DNA of 64,000 nucleotides from positions 1 to 64,000 of the forward strand of contig CANQJJ010000003.1 of assembly GCA_947624215.1 (NCBI GenBank). Reading direction: 5' to 3'. Position numbers and translations under genes: made by a program. The notes below the pieces were generated by a model. The model was not told the origin of the DNA. It made no database searches and saw nothing but the letters and a program-made list of their open reading frames with translations. Positions 33,279-42,315 of the stretch are shown here, one piece after another. The stretch's first letter is position 1, and each line of letters opens with the position of its first letter. This stretch comes from an uncultured Clostridia bacterium. GTDB lineage: Bacteria; Bacillota; Clostridia; Christensenellales; Borkfalkiaceae.

Positions 33279-33574
33279 AACAGTCGAAAAAGGACATCAT
33301 GCTCTCGGAAAAGGACGCCTTGCAGGACATGCTCGACGTAGAGAAATTGCTCATGAATTACTACTCCGCCGCCCTCACTGAGGGGAGCAGCACGGCCTTC
33401 CGCAAGGAGATCCTCAAAAATTTTTCGGCACACGAGAAGACGCAGTTTTCCGTCTTCGAACAGATGCTTTCCCGCGGGTATTATGAAGTCCAGCCCGCGC
33501 CCAAGATGATGATCGACCAGAACGCGGAAAAATTTTCCAAGGCAAAGAAGCAAATGTCCTCGGCAAGCGCTTGA
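33275..33574 (+). CDS. Spore coat protein of the CotF family
   Basis: The 99-residue protein matches the CotF core: LSEKDALQDMLDVEKLLMNYY, then the second helix FRKEILKNFSAHEKTQFSVF, and the QMLSRGYY-x-PAP turn. CotF family members are mother-cell proteins of the spore coat. Four-base overlap with the preceding small helical protein; the -35 box of the next gene overlaps its stop codon. Confidence 0.85.
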   Translation: MKQSKKDIMLSEKDALQDMLDVEKLLMNYYSAALTEGSSTAFRKEILKNFSAHEKTQFSVFEQMLSRGYYEVQPAPKMMIDQNAEKFSKAKKQMSSASA

Positions 33575-33600
33575 CAGACCCGCCCCCGCTACGTTATAAT
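33571..33600 (+). promoter_or_regulatory. Promoter of the 33628 gene
   Basis: TTGACA (33571-33576), 18 bases, TATAAT (33595-33600). The -35 box overlaps the cotF stop codon. Confidence 0.85.
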
Positions 33601-33627
33601 ATTCTTGAAAAAATGCGGAGGCGGTTT

Positions 33628-33777
33628 ATGGAAGAGGGCAAAATCAAGGCCGAGCGCATCGGCCGTGACGCACAAAAGCGCGAACAGGAGCGCATCCGCC
33701 GCGAACGGGAAGCCATCGCGGAGATGACGGGCAACTCTCCGTCTGAGGAAAAAGAGGAAGAAAAGACCAAGGAATAG
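33628..33777 (+). CDS. Small charged coiled-coil protein
   Basis: A 49-residue protein made of Glu/Lys/Arg-rich helix (AERIGRDAQKREQERIRR, then REAIAEMTG) with an acidic/basic tail. It has its own consensus promoter and a strong GGAGG site, which supports real expression despite its size. No family is recognised. Confidence 0.65.
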   Translation: MEEGKIKAERIGRDAQKREQERIRREREAIAEMTGNSPSEEKEEEKTKE

Positions 33778-33819
33778 CGCCCCGCGCCCCTGCACAAACT
33801 GTTATGCGGGAGGGGCGGA

Positions 33820-33933
33820 ATGGCGAAGAAAAAGGAAAAAGCGCTCTACGCGCACAATCCGAACTATTGCATGATCATGCCGGACAGCGAGGAGCGCGAC
33901 GACGAGAGCATTGCCTCGACGGGCCAATCATGA
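33820..33933 (+). CDS. 37-residue small protein
   Basis: ATG at 33820 is preceded by GGAGGGGCGGA and the frame ends at 33933, directly at the base of a terminator. The product begins MAKKKEKALYAHNPNYCMIM and ends in an acidic segment with STGQS. The tight packing of ribosome site, frame and terminator argues for a gene; function unknown. It may be co-transcribed with the 33628 gene. Confidence 0.55.
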   Translation: MAKKKEKALYAHNPNYCMIMPDSEERDDESIASTGQS

Positions 33934-33959
33934 AACTTCCCCAAGCGGGAAGTTTTTTT
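33933..33959 (+). terminator. Terminator after the small-protein genes
   Basis: AAACTTCCC-CAAGC-GGGAAGTTT followed by T residues. A word copy (GCATGTCTGAAAG) follows at 33982. Confidence 0.88.
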
Positions 33960-34068
33960 ATGCAGATAAAAAAGGTGGCAGGCATGTCTGAAAGAGAGGC
34001 TTCGTAAAGCAAAAATCGGCACGAGAAAGCCCGCCGCAGAGGGCGGGCGGAAATGCGATAGGCGGCCG

Positions 34069-34566
34069 TTAAGGGTCCACGGTGGCCGGGGCGTCGGTCT
34101 CCGATTCGGAGAGCTGCACGTCGATGGCCAGCGTGAAGGTGAGCGAGTGTAGCAAATACTCGGGGAGCGTGTCGATGACGCGCATCGACTCATGGTTATA
34201 GAACGTCTCCCCGACGGAGGCGATCGTCCTGTCGTTGCCGTCGAGAATGCGGTAATTGCCGTGGTCGAAGTCGCCGACGGCGCACCAATTCAAAAATCCG
34301 AGGTCGAAGAGCTTTTTGAACTTCATGCAAGCCTGCTTGACGGCGGAGACATAGCGCGTGCTGTGTTTGATCTCCACGGAGGGAGAGGAAACATCGAGCG
34401 ATTCTTTGAGCGTCGCCACGCTCTTGTTGTGCTGGGAAGGATCGTAGACTTTCAGCCGTCTGCCGTCTTCCTTGGCTTCCACGCGGAAGAGTTTGCGCCC
34501 GATCTCGTCGAAAATATCAAAGGAATCCATCCACGAGACGATCTTGTCCTCAAACATCATTTTCAT
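34069..34566 (-). CDS. LURP-one-related/tubby-like fold protein
   Basis: The 165-residue protein shows the alternating beta pattern of the LURP-one (YxjI-like) fold: DSFDIFDEIGRKLFRVEAK, RRLKVYDPSQ, a central W (LNWCAVGDF), then YRILDGNDRTIASVGE and a C-terminal hydrophobic helix LLHSLTFTLAIDV. Function is unknown for bacterial members. I place the start at the ATG at 34566, ten bases after AAAGGG; a longer version to 34674 is possible. It would be read from the promoter at 34841-34869, giving a leader of about 270 bases. Confidence 0.7.
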   Translation of the reverse strand: MKMMFEDKIVSWMDSFDIFDEIGRKLFRVEAKEDGRRLKVYDPSQHNKSVATLKESLDVSSPSVEIKHSTRYVSAVKQACMKFKKLFDLGFLNWCAVGDFDHGNYRILDGNDRTIASVGETFYNHESMRVIDTLPEYLLHSLTFTLAIDVQLSESETDAPATVDP

Positions 34567-34929
34567 ATCTATCATACCCTTTGTTTTATTTACACACTCA
34601 TTCGTCTCGGACATGGGTACCGCAAAAGCGGTGCAAAGCCGCATTTTGGGGACCCTCGCCTCTTCCTCGGCCATGCGCTTTTGGGCGCCTTTTTTTGGCG
34701 GAAGAGGGGCAGAACGGTTCGGGAGGAAACGCTTGAAACAGCTTCGGGCGGCTCCTTATTGGGGGTGCCTGAAAAAGCTGCAACCGCTTCGCAAACTCCT
34801 TCGTGTAGCAAAAAATGCCACTCATGGAGCTTACGGGTACATTATAGCAGAGGAACTTTATTTTGTCAAGAGTTTAGAGCAAAGAAAAGGTGGTTTTTTT
34901 GTGAAAAATTTTATCACGTTCTCGGGATA
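34567..34929 (-). promoter_or_regulatory. Promoter and long leader of the LURP-one-like gene
   Basis: Minus strand: TTGACA (34869-34864), 17 bases, TATAAT (34846-34841), a perfect consensus. The predicted leader to 34567 carries a short hairpin (GTACCGC/GCGGTGC at about 34617-34635), the recurrent word (34604-34620), and a possible leader peptide starting near 34825. No known riboswitch is recognised. Confidence 0.6.
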
Positions 34930-36062
34930 GGAAAGGTATTTATTAAATATATTATATGATTCTCGGCCGCATTTCGTCTTCAAAATACCGCGATAAATTG
35001 AGTGTTTTTACCTCGGGCGACGGATGGGGGTGGCGACGGGGTTTGAAAGAACGACCCTTGGCGCCCCTGTAAGGGGAGCTGGCCCGCGGCCCTTGGCGGG
35101 CCTGAGGGGTTTGGTAATGCGGTGATGCTTCGACTAACGCTACTTCGCCTACGGCTCGTGTCGCGCTTAGAATACCAATAGAAGCCTCGCGCGGTCAGCA
35201 TGACGTGATTATAGCGCGTGGTCTGTTTCCCAAACAGTCGGACTTCGTTCTTCGGGATCCTTCGGGGACAGCCGCGTCGGACTTTGTATTGTCATTACGG
35301 CTCAGGATGACGCGCTTACCACCACGCGGACTTCGTATGAGCGACCCCTTGCCTTCCCTTTTGGGGAAGGTGCCCGTAGGGCGGATGAGGTGGCGACGGG
35401 GCCCAATCAAAGCGTCATTCTGAGCCGACAGAGAAAGAATGAGGGCGAACTGCTCATCTGCGAAGAATCTTGCTACGCCCAAGCCCGTATGAACGAACCT
35501 CATTCCGACCGAGGCAGAGCCGAGGGAGTGAATCTTGAGCGATAAACCCTAATAAAAACATCAGCATTGGCTGATGTGGAATATATTATGCCGATTCGCT
35601 CAGGATACGCTCGGGCTTACGCCCTCGGTATGAGGGTCGGACTTCGTTTGAAGGTACCATGTCTGCGACCGAGCTTAATCGAAGCATCATATTGACCGAC
35701 CGAGCCCAATCAGAGCGTCATTCTGAGCCGCAACGGTTTGAGTTTCATCGAATTGCCCATCCGCGAAGGAATCTTGCTACGACCAAGTATCGTGTGAGCG
35801 ATACCCCCTCCTTGGGGAGGGGGTAGGGGGGTGGGGGCTACGATCGCTCTTCCTTATATAGTTCAATCGGTTTTCCTTATAAAAAAGCGGAAGGAACAGT
35901 TGTGATCCCCACCTCAGTCACGCTCACGCGTGACAGCTCCTCCCCAAGGAGGAGCTTTTCGTCGGACTTCGTATAAGGGGATACACTCACGCGGCAAGGG
36001 CGCCGCCCTCGGTATGACAGCGTAGCCCCATGCTTACGGCTCAGGATGACGTGCCTACCACC
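34930..36062. repeat. Intergenic repeat mosaic 5
   Basis: No gene is visible. Contents: two-hairpin element with GGCCCGC/GCGGGCC arms (35054-35113), an ATGCT/AGCAT unit enclosing a TACTTCGC-type element (35121-35213), an ATCCT/AGGAT unit (35226-35320), a GCCTTCC element (35345-35390), an ATTCT/AGAAT unit (35409-35478), a GCTGATG element (35499-35645), the recurrent word (35653-35668), another ATTCT/AGAAT unit (35711-35786), J copy 2 (35803-35961), and a GGTATGAC unit (35969-36020). The 34930-35030 stretch is A/T-rich and shows nothing I can name. Confidence 0.8.
35803..35961 (+). repeat. Element J, copy 2
   Basis: Same layout as copy 1, with GGGGAGGGGGTAGGGGGG and a GTCACGC/GCGTGAC stem. Confidence 0.8.
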
Positions 36063-36080
36063 ATAATCTTTTGAAAAATA

Positions 36081-36109
36081 TTGCAATATCGTGAAAAATC
36101 CTGTAAAAT
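36081..36109 (+). promoter_or_regulatory. Promoter of the ABC exporter gene
   Basis: TTGCAA (36081-36086), 17 bases, TAAAAT (36104-36109). It rules out an in-frame start at 36091 for the next gene. Confidence 0.8.
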
Positions 36110-36135
36110 GGAAGAAAAATGCGGGATGTAGCTAC

Positions 36136-38757
36136 ATGATAGAAGTTTTGAATATCACCAAGGTCTACGGGCACGGGAAAAAGCGCGTCGTGGCCCTCGA
36201 CAACGTCTCCTTCACCCTCCCGGATAGGGGCATGGTCTTCATCGTCGGCAAGAGCGGCTGCGGCAAGTCCACCCTCCTCAACATGATCGGCGGGTGCGAT
36301 AAGCTCACGTCGGGCGACATCGTCGTGGACGGCAACCGCTTCTCCTCCTTCCGCGAGCGGGATTACGACAGTTTCCGCGACGATCATGTGGGATTCATCT
36401 TCCAGGATTACTGCCTGCTCGAGGGCCTTACGGTGGAGCAAAACGTGGCCCTCTCCCTCGAACTCAAGGGGGAGCGCGGCGACGCGGCCGTCAAAGACGC
36501 CCTCGCCAAGGTGCAGCTCTCGGAGTGCGCGGACCGTCGCCCGGGGCAGCTCTCGGGGGGCCAAAAACAGCGCGCGGCCATCGCACGCACGCTCGTGAAA
36601 AAGCCCAAGCTCATCCTCGCCGACGAGCCAACGGGCAACCTCGACGAGAAGTCCACCCGCATCATCCTCGACATCCTCAAAGAGATGGCAAAGACTACGC
36701 TCGTCGTCATCGTCTCGCACAACCGTCCCGATGCGGAGCGGTATGCCGACAGGATCCTCACGCTCTCGGCGGGCAAGATCGCGGGGGATGTCTCCCGCAA
36801 CCCGAATGCCGAGGAGATCGCCTTCGAGGGGAGGAAGATCGTCGTCCAAAAGGGGACGGTCTTCACGGAGGAACAGCTCGCCCAAATCAACGAGAGACTG
36901 ATTCTGAGGGGGGCATGTCTGCAACAGACAGATACGAAATTCCTGCCGACCCTTCCGATAGAGCCGTCGGAGGAGGTCAAACATTTTTCCTCGCACAAGC
37001 TCAGCGGCCGCGGCAGGCGCGCCATCTTCAAGCTGTTTACCAAGAAACGGGCGGGGGGAATGGTGTTCTCCGCGCTCCTCGCCGTCTTCCTCTTTATCGT
37101 GCTCGGCGTCTGCCAATTCTTCACGCAATTCGACGCGGGCAAGGAGACGGCGCGCATCATGCAGGAGCAAAACGGCTCGGTGCTCGCCATGCGCAAGGGG
37201 TATCTCGATGAGGACGACCCCACCAAGACGCTCGACACTTCGCGGCTTCTGCACGTCCCGGAAGAGGACGTCGCCGCCTTTCGTGAGGCGGGCTACGAGG
37301 GCAACATCTATCCCCTCTACAATGTCCCCGTGATCTCGGGGGCTCCGAGCGGCGGCTGGCAGTTGCAGGGATATTCTCCGACTCCCGACAGCAGCAATTA
37401 CGGTCAATTCTACTGCGAGACGGGGCTTGGCGTGTTGCAGGTGACCGAGGAATACCTTTTCGATCTCTATGGCAAAGACGGCAAGCTCAATGTCCTCTCG
37501 GGCAAGATCTCCGCGGAGGGGGACGGCGTCATCGTCACCGATTACTTTGCCGACAGCATTCTCGTCTACAACACGGCGTTGCGCATGACCCCTGAGGAAC
37601 TTGCGGCGGGCGGCGAGAAGTATCAGAAGATCACGGGCGGGGAGATGCTCTTTGACCGCTATCGCGTGGACGCCGTCATCGGAACGGATTACACGGAGCG
37701 GTATGCTTCCCTCATCGAGGGGTGGCAAAGCGGGAAAAATCTCGTGGAGACGGTGGGCGACCTCGCCATAAGGTTCTATGAGGAACTCAACGACAGCCTG
37801 AATCTCGCCTACACCGTCAACCCCGATTTCATGGCGGCATACAACGGGGACGGCGGGCGCGCCTATGCCAACTTCGGCGAGGGCAAGATCCAAGCGGACG
37901 GGCGGGCCCTCACGCTCTCCGCCAAGTATGCCCATTGCGACAATAGTTTGAAGGAAGGCGAGATCTTGCTTAACCAGACCGTCTACTGCGAGCTCGTCGG
38001 CAAAAATGCGACGGACATTGACTGGGAGAGCGTCAAGGGCAAGAAGATCGCGCTCAGCCTCGGCGACCTTCATTCCGATTCCCCAAATTTCGAACGGGAA
38101 TTTACCGTGAAACAGGCATTCACCACTCCGGGGAGCGGGCACGCCTTCTCGCTGGCGCCCGGGGCATTCAAGGAGCTCCTCTCTCATTCGACGTACGCGT
38201 ACGCACTGTATTTTGACAATGTGGAGAGCGCGATCGACGTCTATGATATGGGGGAGGAGATGGGCTACACCGTGCAATCGCCCCTCTTCTCGGCCATGTA
38301 TACCGTCTCGGGCGCGGCGAACGTCTTTGTGGACCTCTTCGAGATCATCATTTGGGTGATGTATGCGCTCGTCGCGCTGACGCTCGTGGGCTTTGCGACG
38401 GGCAGTGTGAAGAAGTGCATCTATGAGATCGGCGTTCTGAGGGCGATGGGGGCGAAGATCGGCGACCTCGTGGTCCTGTTCGTGGTGCAGATGATCCTCG
38501 TGAGCGTCTTGGTCTGCCTGCTCGCAGGGCTCGGTTTATGGCTTGGCGCGGACATCTGCAATGCGGCGCTTGCGGAGGGCTTTGCCGCGGTGACCAAGAA
38601 CGCGGCCATGCGGGAGATACGGTTCGTCGCGTATTCATGGCTGACGGTGCTCTTTGACGCGGGCATCATGTTCGGGCTCACCGTACTCTGCGCCGTGGTG
38701 CCGCTCTTGCTCCTGCGCCGCATCAAGCCGCGCGAGATCATCCGCGCCAAAGAATGA
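36136..38757 (+). CDS. ABC transporter with fused ATPase and FtsX/MacB-like permease
   Basis: The 873-residue protein starts with a complete ABC ATPase (Walker A GKSGCGKS 38-45, signature LSGGQKQR 139-146, ADEPTGNLD 162-170, the LolD/MacB type). A membrane helix at about residues 310-330 precedes a large external region of about 370 residues, and the protein ends with three membrane helices of the FtsX/DUF214 permease (VGFATGSVKKCIYEIGVLRAMG). These transporters handle peptides, lipids or signal molecules at the envelope, not import. The start at 36136 follows GGGATG. One gene encodes both parts, so a homodimer is likely. It has no regulatory or lipoprotein partner nearby. Confidence 0.88.
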   Translation: MIEVLNITKVYGHGKKRVVALDNVSFTLPDRGMVFIVGKSGCGKSTLLNMIGGCDKLTSGDIVVDGNRFSSFRERDYDSFRDDHVGFIFQDYCLLEGLTVEQNVALSLELKGERGDAAVKDALAKVQLSECADRRPGQLSGGQKQRAAIARTLVKKPKLILADEPTGNLDEKSTRIILDILKEMAKTTLVVIVSHNRPDAERYADRILTLSAGKIAGDVSRNPNAEEIAFEGRKIVVQKGTVFTEEQLAQINERLILRGACLQQTDTKFLPTLPIEPSEEVKHFSSHKLSGRGRRAIFKLFTKKRAGGMVFSALLAVFLFIVLGVCQFFTQFDAGKETARIMQEQNGSVLAMRKGYLDEDDPTKTLDTSRLLHVPEEDVAAFREAGYEGNIYPLYNVPVISGAPSGGWQLQGYSPTPDSSNYGQFYCETGLGVLQVTEEYLFDLYGKDGKLNVLSGKISAEGDGVIVTDYFADSILVYNTALRMTPEELAAGGEKYQKITGGEMLFDRYRVDAVIGTDYTERYASLIEGWQSGKNLVETVGDLAIRFYEELNDSLNLAYTVNPDFMAAYNGDGGRAYANFGEGKIQADGRALTLSAKYAHCDNSLKEGEILLNQTVYCELVGKNATDIDWESVKGKKIALSLGDLHSDSPNFEREFTVKQAFTTPGSGHAFSLAPGAFKELLSHSTYAYALYFDNVESAIDVYDMGEEMGYTVQSPLFSAMYTVSGAANVFVDLFEIIIWVMYALVALTLVGFATGSVKKCIYEIGVLRAMGAKIGDLVVLFVVQMILVSVLVCLLAGLGLWLGADICNAALAEGFAAVTKNAAMREIRFVAYSWLTVLFDAGIMFGLTVLCAVVPLLLLRRIKPREIIRAKE

Positions 38758-39780
38758 GAGACGGATAAGAAGGGTACCATGTCTGCGACCGAGCCTAATC
38801 GAAGCGTTATTCTGAGCCGCAACGGTTTGAGTTTCATCGAATTGCCCATCCGCGAAGAATCTTGCTACGACCGAGCTCGTGTGAGCGATACCCCCTCCTT
38901 GGGGAGGGGGGTAGGGGGGTGGGGATTATGATCGCCCTTCCCTATAAAAAGCGGAAAGAACAGTTGTATTCCCCACCTCAGTCACGCTCACGCGTGACAG
39001 CTCCTCCCCAAGGAGGAGCTTTTCGTCGGACTTCGTACTTCGGGATCCTTCGGGGACAGCCGCATCGGACTTCGTATTGCCATTACGGCTCAGGATGACG
39101 CGCTTACCACCACGCGCCCAAGTCCAATCAAAGCGTTATTCTGCCCGCCCAAGCCCAATCGAAGCGTCATTCTGAGCCGCAACGGTTTGAGTTTCATCGA
39201 ATTGCCCATCCGCGAAGGAATCTTGCTACGACCAAGTATCGTGTGAACGAATAAGGCATTCCCAATTACGTCACCCTGACCGATTGAGGTTTCTATTTGT
39301 GCTACTAAAATCGACACGAGCGCCCCGCGCGAAGTAACGTAGTTGAAGGGTCACCGCATTATAAACAAAGTGATGTTTACTTCGCCTATGGCTCGTGTCG
39401 CGCTTGGAATCACAAATAGAAGCCTCGCGCGGTCGACTACGCTCAACATGACGTAATTATAGCGCCTGGTCTGTTTATCAAACAGTCGGACTTCGTACTT
39501 CGGGATCCTTCGAGGACAGCCGCATCGGACTTCGTATCGTCATTACGGCTCAGGATGACGCGCTTACCACCACCATGGACTTCGTTTGAGCGCCCCCTTG
39601 CCTTCCCTTTTGGGGAAGGTGCCCCGTGAGGGGCGGATGAGGATGGAAACCCTTTCGGCGCACAAGGGCAGTGCGCCACTTTCTCTTTCAGGGACAGCAA
39701 GAGGGTGTACGCTTACCACCACGCTCTTTCCCAGGCAGTCGGTCTTCGTGCGGGCCCGGAACATGCGGAGGGCCGGGCGT
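38758..39780. repeat. Intergenic repeat mosaic 6
   Basis: No gene is visible in about 1 kb. Contents: recurrent word (38773-38788), ATTCT/AGAAT unit (38805-38875), J copy 3 (38890-39026), ATCCT/AGGAT unit (39030-39110), ATTCT/AGAAT unit (39160-39240), ACCCT/AGGGT unit enclosing a TACTTCGC element (39270-39355), ATGTT/AACAT unit with the same insert (39371-39455), ATCCT/AGGAT unit (39485-39575), GCCTTCC element (39590-39641), GGCGCAC element (39645-39705). Confidence 0.8.
38890..39026 (+). repeat. Element J, copy 3 (short form)
   Basis: Lacks one of the two CTTCC-TATAAAA half-units of the core; ends intact. Confidence 0.78.
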
Positions 39781-39794
39781 CATACAATGAAAAT

Positions 39795-40454
39795 ATGAAA
39801 ATTTCCGAATGCGCCATTGGGGCGCTTTTTGATTTGCGGCACACGGCGGCGGGGGAATATCTCGCAGGGTTTTCTTACCCGTGGGAGGTGCTTCCCGGGC
39901 TCAGAGAATTTTTGAAAAGTTTGAATTTGCAGACCTGCTTTTCAGACATGGGTGGGGGAGTTTATGTCCACCGCACGGCAAGAATCGACGAAACCGCTGA
40001 AATTTCCGGTCCAGCCGTCATCGGGGAGGGGAGCGAAGTGCGACGGGGCGCATTTCTCCGCGGGGGCGTGCTTGTAGGCAAAAATTGCGTGGTCGGCAAC
40101 TCCTCCGAACTCAAAAATTGCATCCTGTTCGACGGCGTGCAGGTGCCGCATTTCAACTACGTCGGCGACAGCATTTTGGGCTACCGCGCGCACCTCGGCG
40201 CGGGGGCGGTGACCTCCAATCTGCGGGCGGACCGCGGGGTCGTCTTCATACGCGCGGACGGGGAAACTGCCGACACGGGCCTCAAAAAATGCGGGGCGTT
40301 TTTGGGGGACGGCGCCGAGGTGGGGTGCAACGCCGTGCTCTGCCCGGGGACGGTGGTGGGCCGCGGCGCCATGATCTACCCCCTCGCCCTTTGCCGCGGC
40401 TGTTACCCCGAAAACAGCATTGTAAAACAAAACGGCACCGTGATAAAAAGATAG
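39795..40454 (+). CDS. Left-handed beta-helix (hexapeptide) protein, UDP-GlcNAc pyrophosphorylase-like
   Basis: The 219-residue protein has hexapeptide repeats (VYVHRTARIDETAEISGPAV, then IGEGSEVRRGAFLRG and ELKNCILFDGVQV) and a C-terminal loop PLALCRGCYPENS. The repeats and the HFNYVGDSILGYRAHLGAGA motif match the acyltransferase-side domain of GlmU-like proteins, but the nucleotidyl-transferase domain is absent, so catalysis is uncertain. The start at 39795 follows TACAAT by six bases with no ribosome binding site (possible leaderless mRNA). A word copy (GACATGGGTGGGGG) encodes SDMGGG. Confidence 0.8.
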   Translation: MKISECAIGALFDLRHTAAGEYLAGFSYPWEVLPGLREFLKSLNLQTCFSDMGGGVYVHRTARIDETAEISGPAVIGEGSEVRRGAFLRGGVLVGKNCVVGNSSELKNCILFDGVQVPHFNYVGDSILGYRAHLGAGAVTSNLRADRGVVFIRADGETADTGLKKCGAFLGDGAEVGCNAVLCPGTVVGRGAMIYPLALCRGCYPENSIVKQNGTVIKR

Positions 40455-40955
40455 TGGGGATGGCGGGTTTCGTGCTTTAATCAAAGCGAGCCCCCTCCAT
40501 GGGAGGGGGGTAGGGGGGCTACGATAGGCCTTCCTTATAAACCTGATCGTCGTTCCCTATAAAAGCGGAAGGAACAGTAGTATTCCCCACCTCAGTCACG
40601 CTCACGCGTGACAGCTCCTCCCCAAGGAGGAGCTTTTCGTCGGACTTCGTACTACCGATCCTCATTCCGACCGAGGCAGAGCCGAGGGAGTGAATCTTGA
40701 GCGACCAAGCATAATAAAAACATCAGCATTGGCTGATGTGGAAGTATTGTGCCGATTCGCTCAGGATACGCTCGGGTCCTATGGACCCTCGGTATGAGGG
40801 TCGGACTTCGTAAAATATCCGGTCGTCACACCACCCCCCCACCTGTCGCTGAGGCGACATCCTCCCCCCTCAGGTATAAGGGGGGAGGCAAGAAAGGTCT
40901 TCGTTTGTGGAGAGACGCTCAGTCCCTATGCGGGGGTGGGGGGTGATGCGGGCCG
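40455..40955. repeat. Intergenic repeat mosaic 7
   Basis: Contents: J copy 4 (40490-40641), a GCTGATG element (40660-40805), a C-rich run (40826-40860), and a CCCCCCT / AGGGGGG hairpin (about 40866-40887). No gene is visible. Confidence 0.78.
40490..40641 (+). repeat. Element J, copy 4
   Basis: Its G-rich hairpin has CCATGG at the tip instead of CTTGGGG, and the downstream G run is interrupted after GGGGGG. Confidence 0.78.
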
Positions 40956-40956
40956 G

Positions 40957-41277
40957 TCAGGGCGTGAATTTCGCGGGGTCCATGCGCGTATAACAAAAAC
41001 GCAGAATGTTGACGCTCTTTTCACGCTCCTCGATCTCGTAGATCATGATGTAATTTTCCACGGGAACATGGCGGATCTGTTCATCGGTCACGAGAAACCG
41101 TCTGCAATCGGCGGCCGAGTAGGGAAACTCGCAGATCGTTCCGATGGCGTGTTCGATTTTATTCAATAGGTCGAGCGCGGCTTTTCCGTTGCAGAGCGTC
41201 TCCGCGATGTAGGCAAGCGCCGAGTCGATGTCCTGTTCGGCGAGAGGCGTCAGCTTGTAGCCATACTTATTTGCCAT
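40957..41277 (-). CDS. ParE/RelE-type toxin
   Basis: The 106-residue protein fits the RelE/ParE fold: an N-terminal pair of helices (LAEQDIDSALAYIAETL), then LLNKIEHAIGTICEFP, a strand with RHVPVENYIMIYEI and a C-terminal NILRFCYTRMDPAKF. Toxins of this type either block gyrase or cleave mRNA at the ribosome; the sequence alone does not decide. It overlaps its antitoxin gene by 11 bases and is translated after it. Confidence 0.85.
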   Translation of the reverse strand: MANKYGYKLTPLAEQDIDSALAYIAETLCNGKAALDLLNKIEHAIGTICEFPYSAADCRRFLVTDEQIRHVPVENYIMIYEIEEREKSVNILRFCYTRMDPAKFTP

Positions 41278-41527
41278 ACTTCGCCCTCAATTTTCCGAGA
41301 GCGGCGGGGCCGTCGGTGAGCTCACCGCGGTCAGCCTGTGCCTTGCCCTCCATGATCTTTGCATACATTTCGGCCTGTGCAAGCCGCTTTTCATAGGCGG
41401 CCATGCTCATGATGACCATATCGCCGTAGCCGTTTTTCGTGACAAAGATCGGCTCGTTGGTCGCATTGCACATCTCAGAGAGCTTCGTCGTGTCCCTCAA
41501 ATCTCGAATGGGTATGATCTGCGGCAT
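41267..41527 (-). CDS. Phd/YefM-type antitoxin
   Basis: The 86-residue protein has the Phd/YefM N-terminal DNA-binding fold (IIPIRDLRDTTKLSEMC, then EPIFVTKNGYGDMVIMSMAAYEK) and a C-terminal flexible arm that would cover the toxin. It should repress its own promoter, where a perfect palindrome GCATAATTATGC lies between the -35 and -10 boxes. ACGGAGG-type site precedes the ATG. Confidence 0.88.
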   Translation of the reverse strand: MPQIIPIRDLRDTTKLSEMCNATNEPIFVTKNGYGDMVIMSMAAYEKRLAQAEMYAKIMEGKAQADRGELTDGPAALGKLRAKYGK

Positions 41528-41565
41528 AATTCTACCTCCGTCATCTTGTATATTATTATGCCATG

Positions 41566-41594
41566 ATTATAGCATAATTATGCGACACTGTCAA
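41566..41594 (-). promoter_or_regulatory. Promoter and operator of the toxin-antitoxin operon
   Basis: Minus strand: TTGACA (41594-41589), 17 bases, TATAAT (41571-41566). The 12-bp palindrome GCATAATTATGC fills the spacer (41572-41583) and a related GGCATAATAAT follows the -10 box. Confidence 0.85.
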
Positions 41595-41599
41595 GAGAA

Positions 41600-42310
41600 A
41601 TTTCAAAAAATATTTGGACAGATCCTAAAGTGGGGAGGCAAGGTCGGACTTCGTTTGAGCGACCCCTTGGCGCCCCTGTAAGGGGAGCTCCGCCGATGCC
41701 TTTTCGGCGGTGACGGGTTTTGTTTTTGCGCCCAAGCCCAACCCGAGCGTCATTCTGCCCGACCGAGCCCAATTGAAGCGTCATTCTGAGCCGAACATGT
41801 ATGAGTTTGAGCGAACTGCTCATCCGCGAAGAATCTTACTACGACCAAGCCCGTGTGAGCGATAGTCGGACTTCGTTCTTCGGGATCCTTCGGGGACCGC
41901 CGTCACGGACTTCGTATTGTCATTACGGCTCAGGATGACGCGCTTACCACCACCAAGGACTTCGTTTGAGGGGATACACTCACGCGGCAAGGGTGCCGCG
42001 TTCGGTATGACACGCTTACCACAACACGGACTCCGTTTGCGACCCCTTGCCTTCCCTTTTGGGGAAGGTGCCCGTAGGGCGGATGAGGCCTCATCAGTCT
42101 CGCCTTGCTCGACAGCTTCCCCAGGGGGGAAGCCGAGTAACCCTTTCGGCGCACAAGGGCAGTGCGCCACTTTCCCTTACAGGGACAGCGAGAGGGGCGT
42201 CGCTTACCACAACGATAACGCAGTGATGCTTCGACTAACGCTCAGCATGACGTATTAGAGCGCTTGGTCTGTCAGCATGACGTGATCAGAATGCTTGGTC
42301 TGCGGTCAGA
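41600..42310. repeat. Intergenic repeat mosaic 8
   Basis: Contents: two-hairpin element with CCGCCG/CGGCGG arms (41661-41719), ATTCT/AGAAT unit (41780-41850), ATCCT/AGGAT unit (41871-41955), GGTATGAC unit (41970-42020), GCCTTCC element (42042-42090), AGCTTCCCC element (42091-42132), GGCGCAC element (42138-42197), ATGCT/AGCAT unit (42222-42253). No gene is visible. The end of ychF is only a few bases past the last unit. Confidence 0.8.
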
Positions 42311-42315
42311 TGCGG

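Noticed and set aside
33804-34007. 67-codon frame beginning MREGRNGEEKG
   Set aside because: It runs through the terminator at 33933-33959 and overlaps the better-supported 37-residue gene, which has the ribosome binding site.
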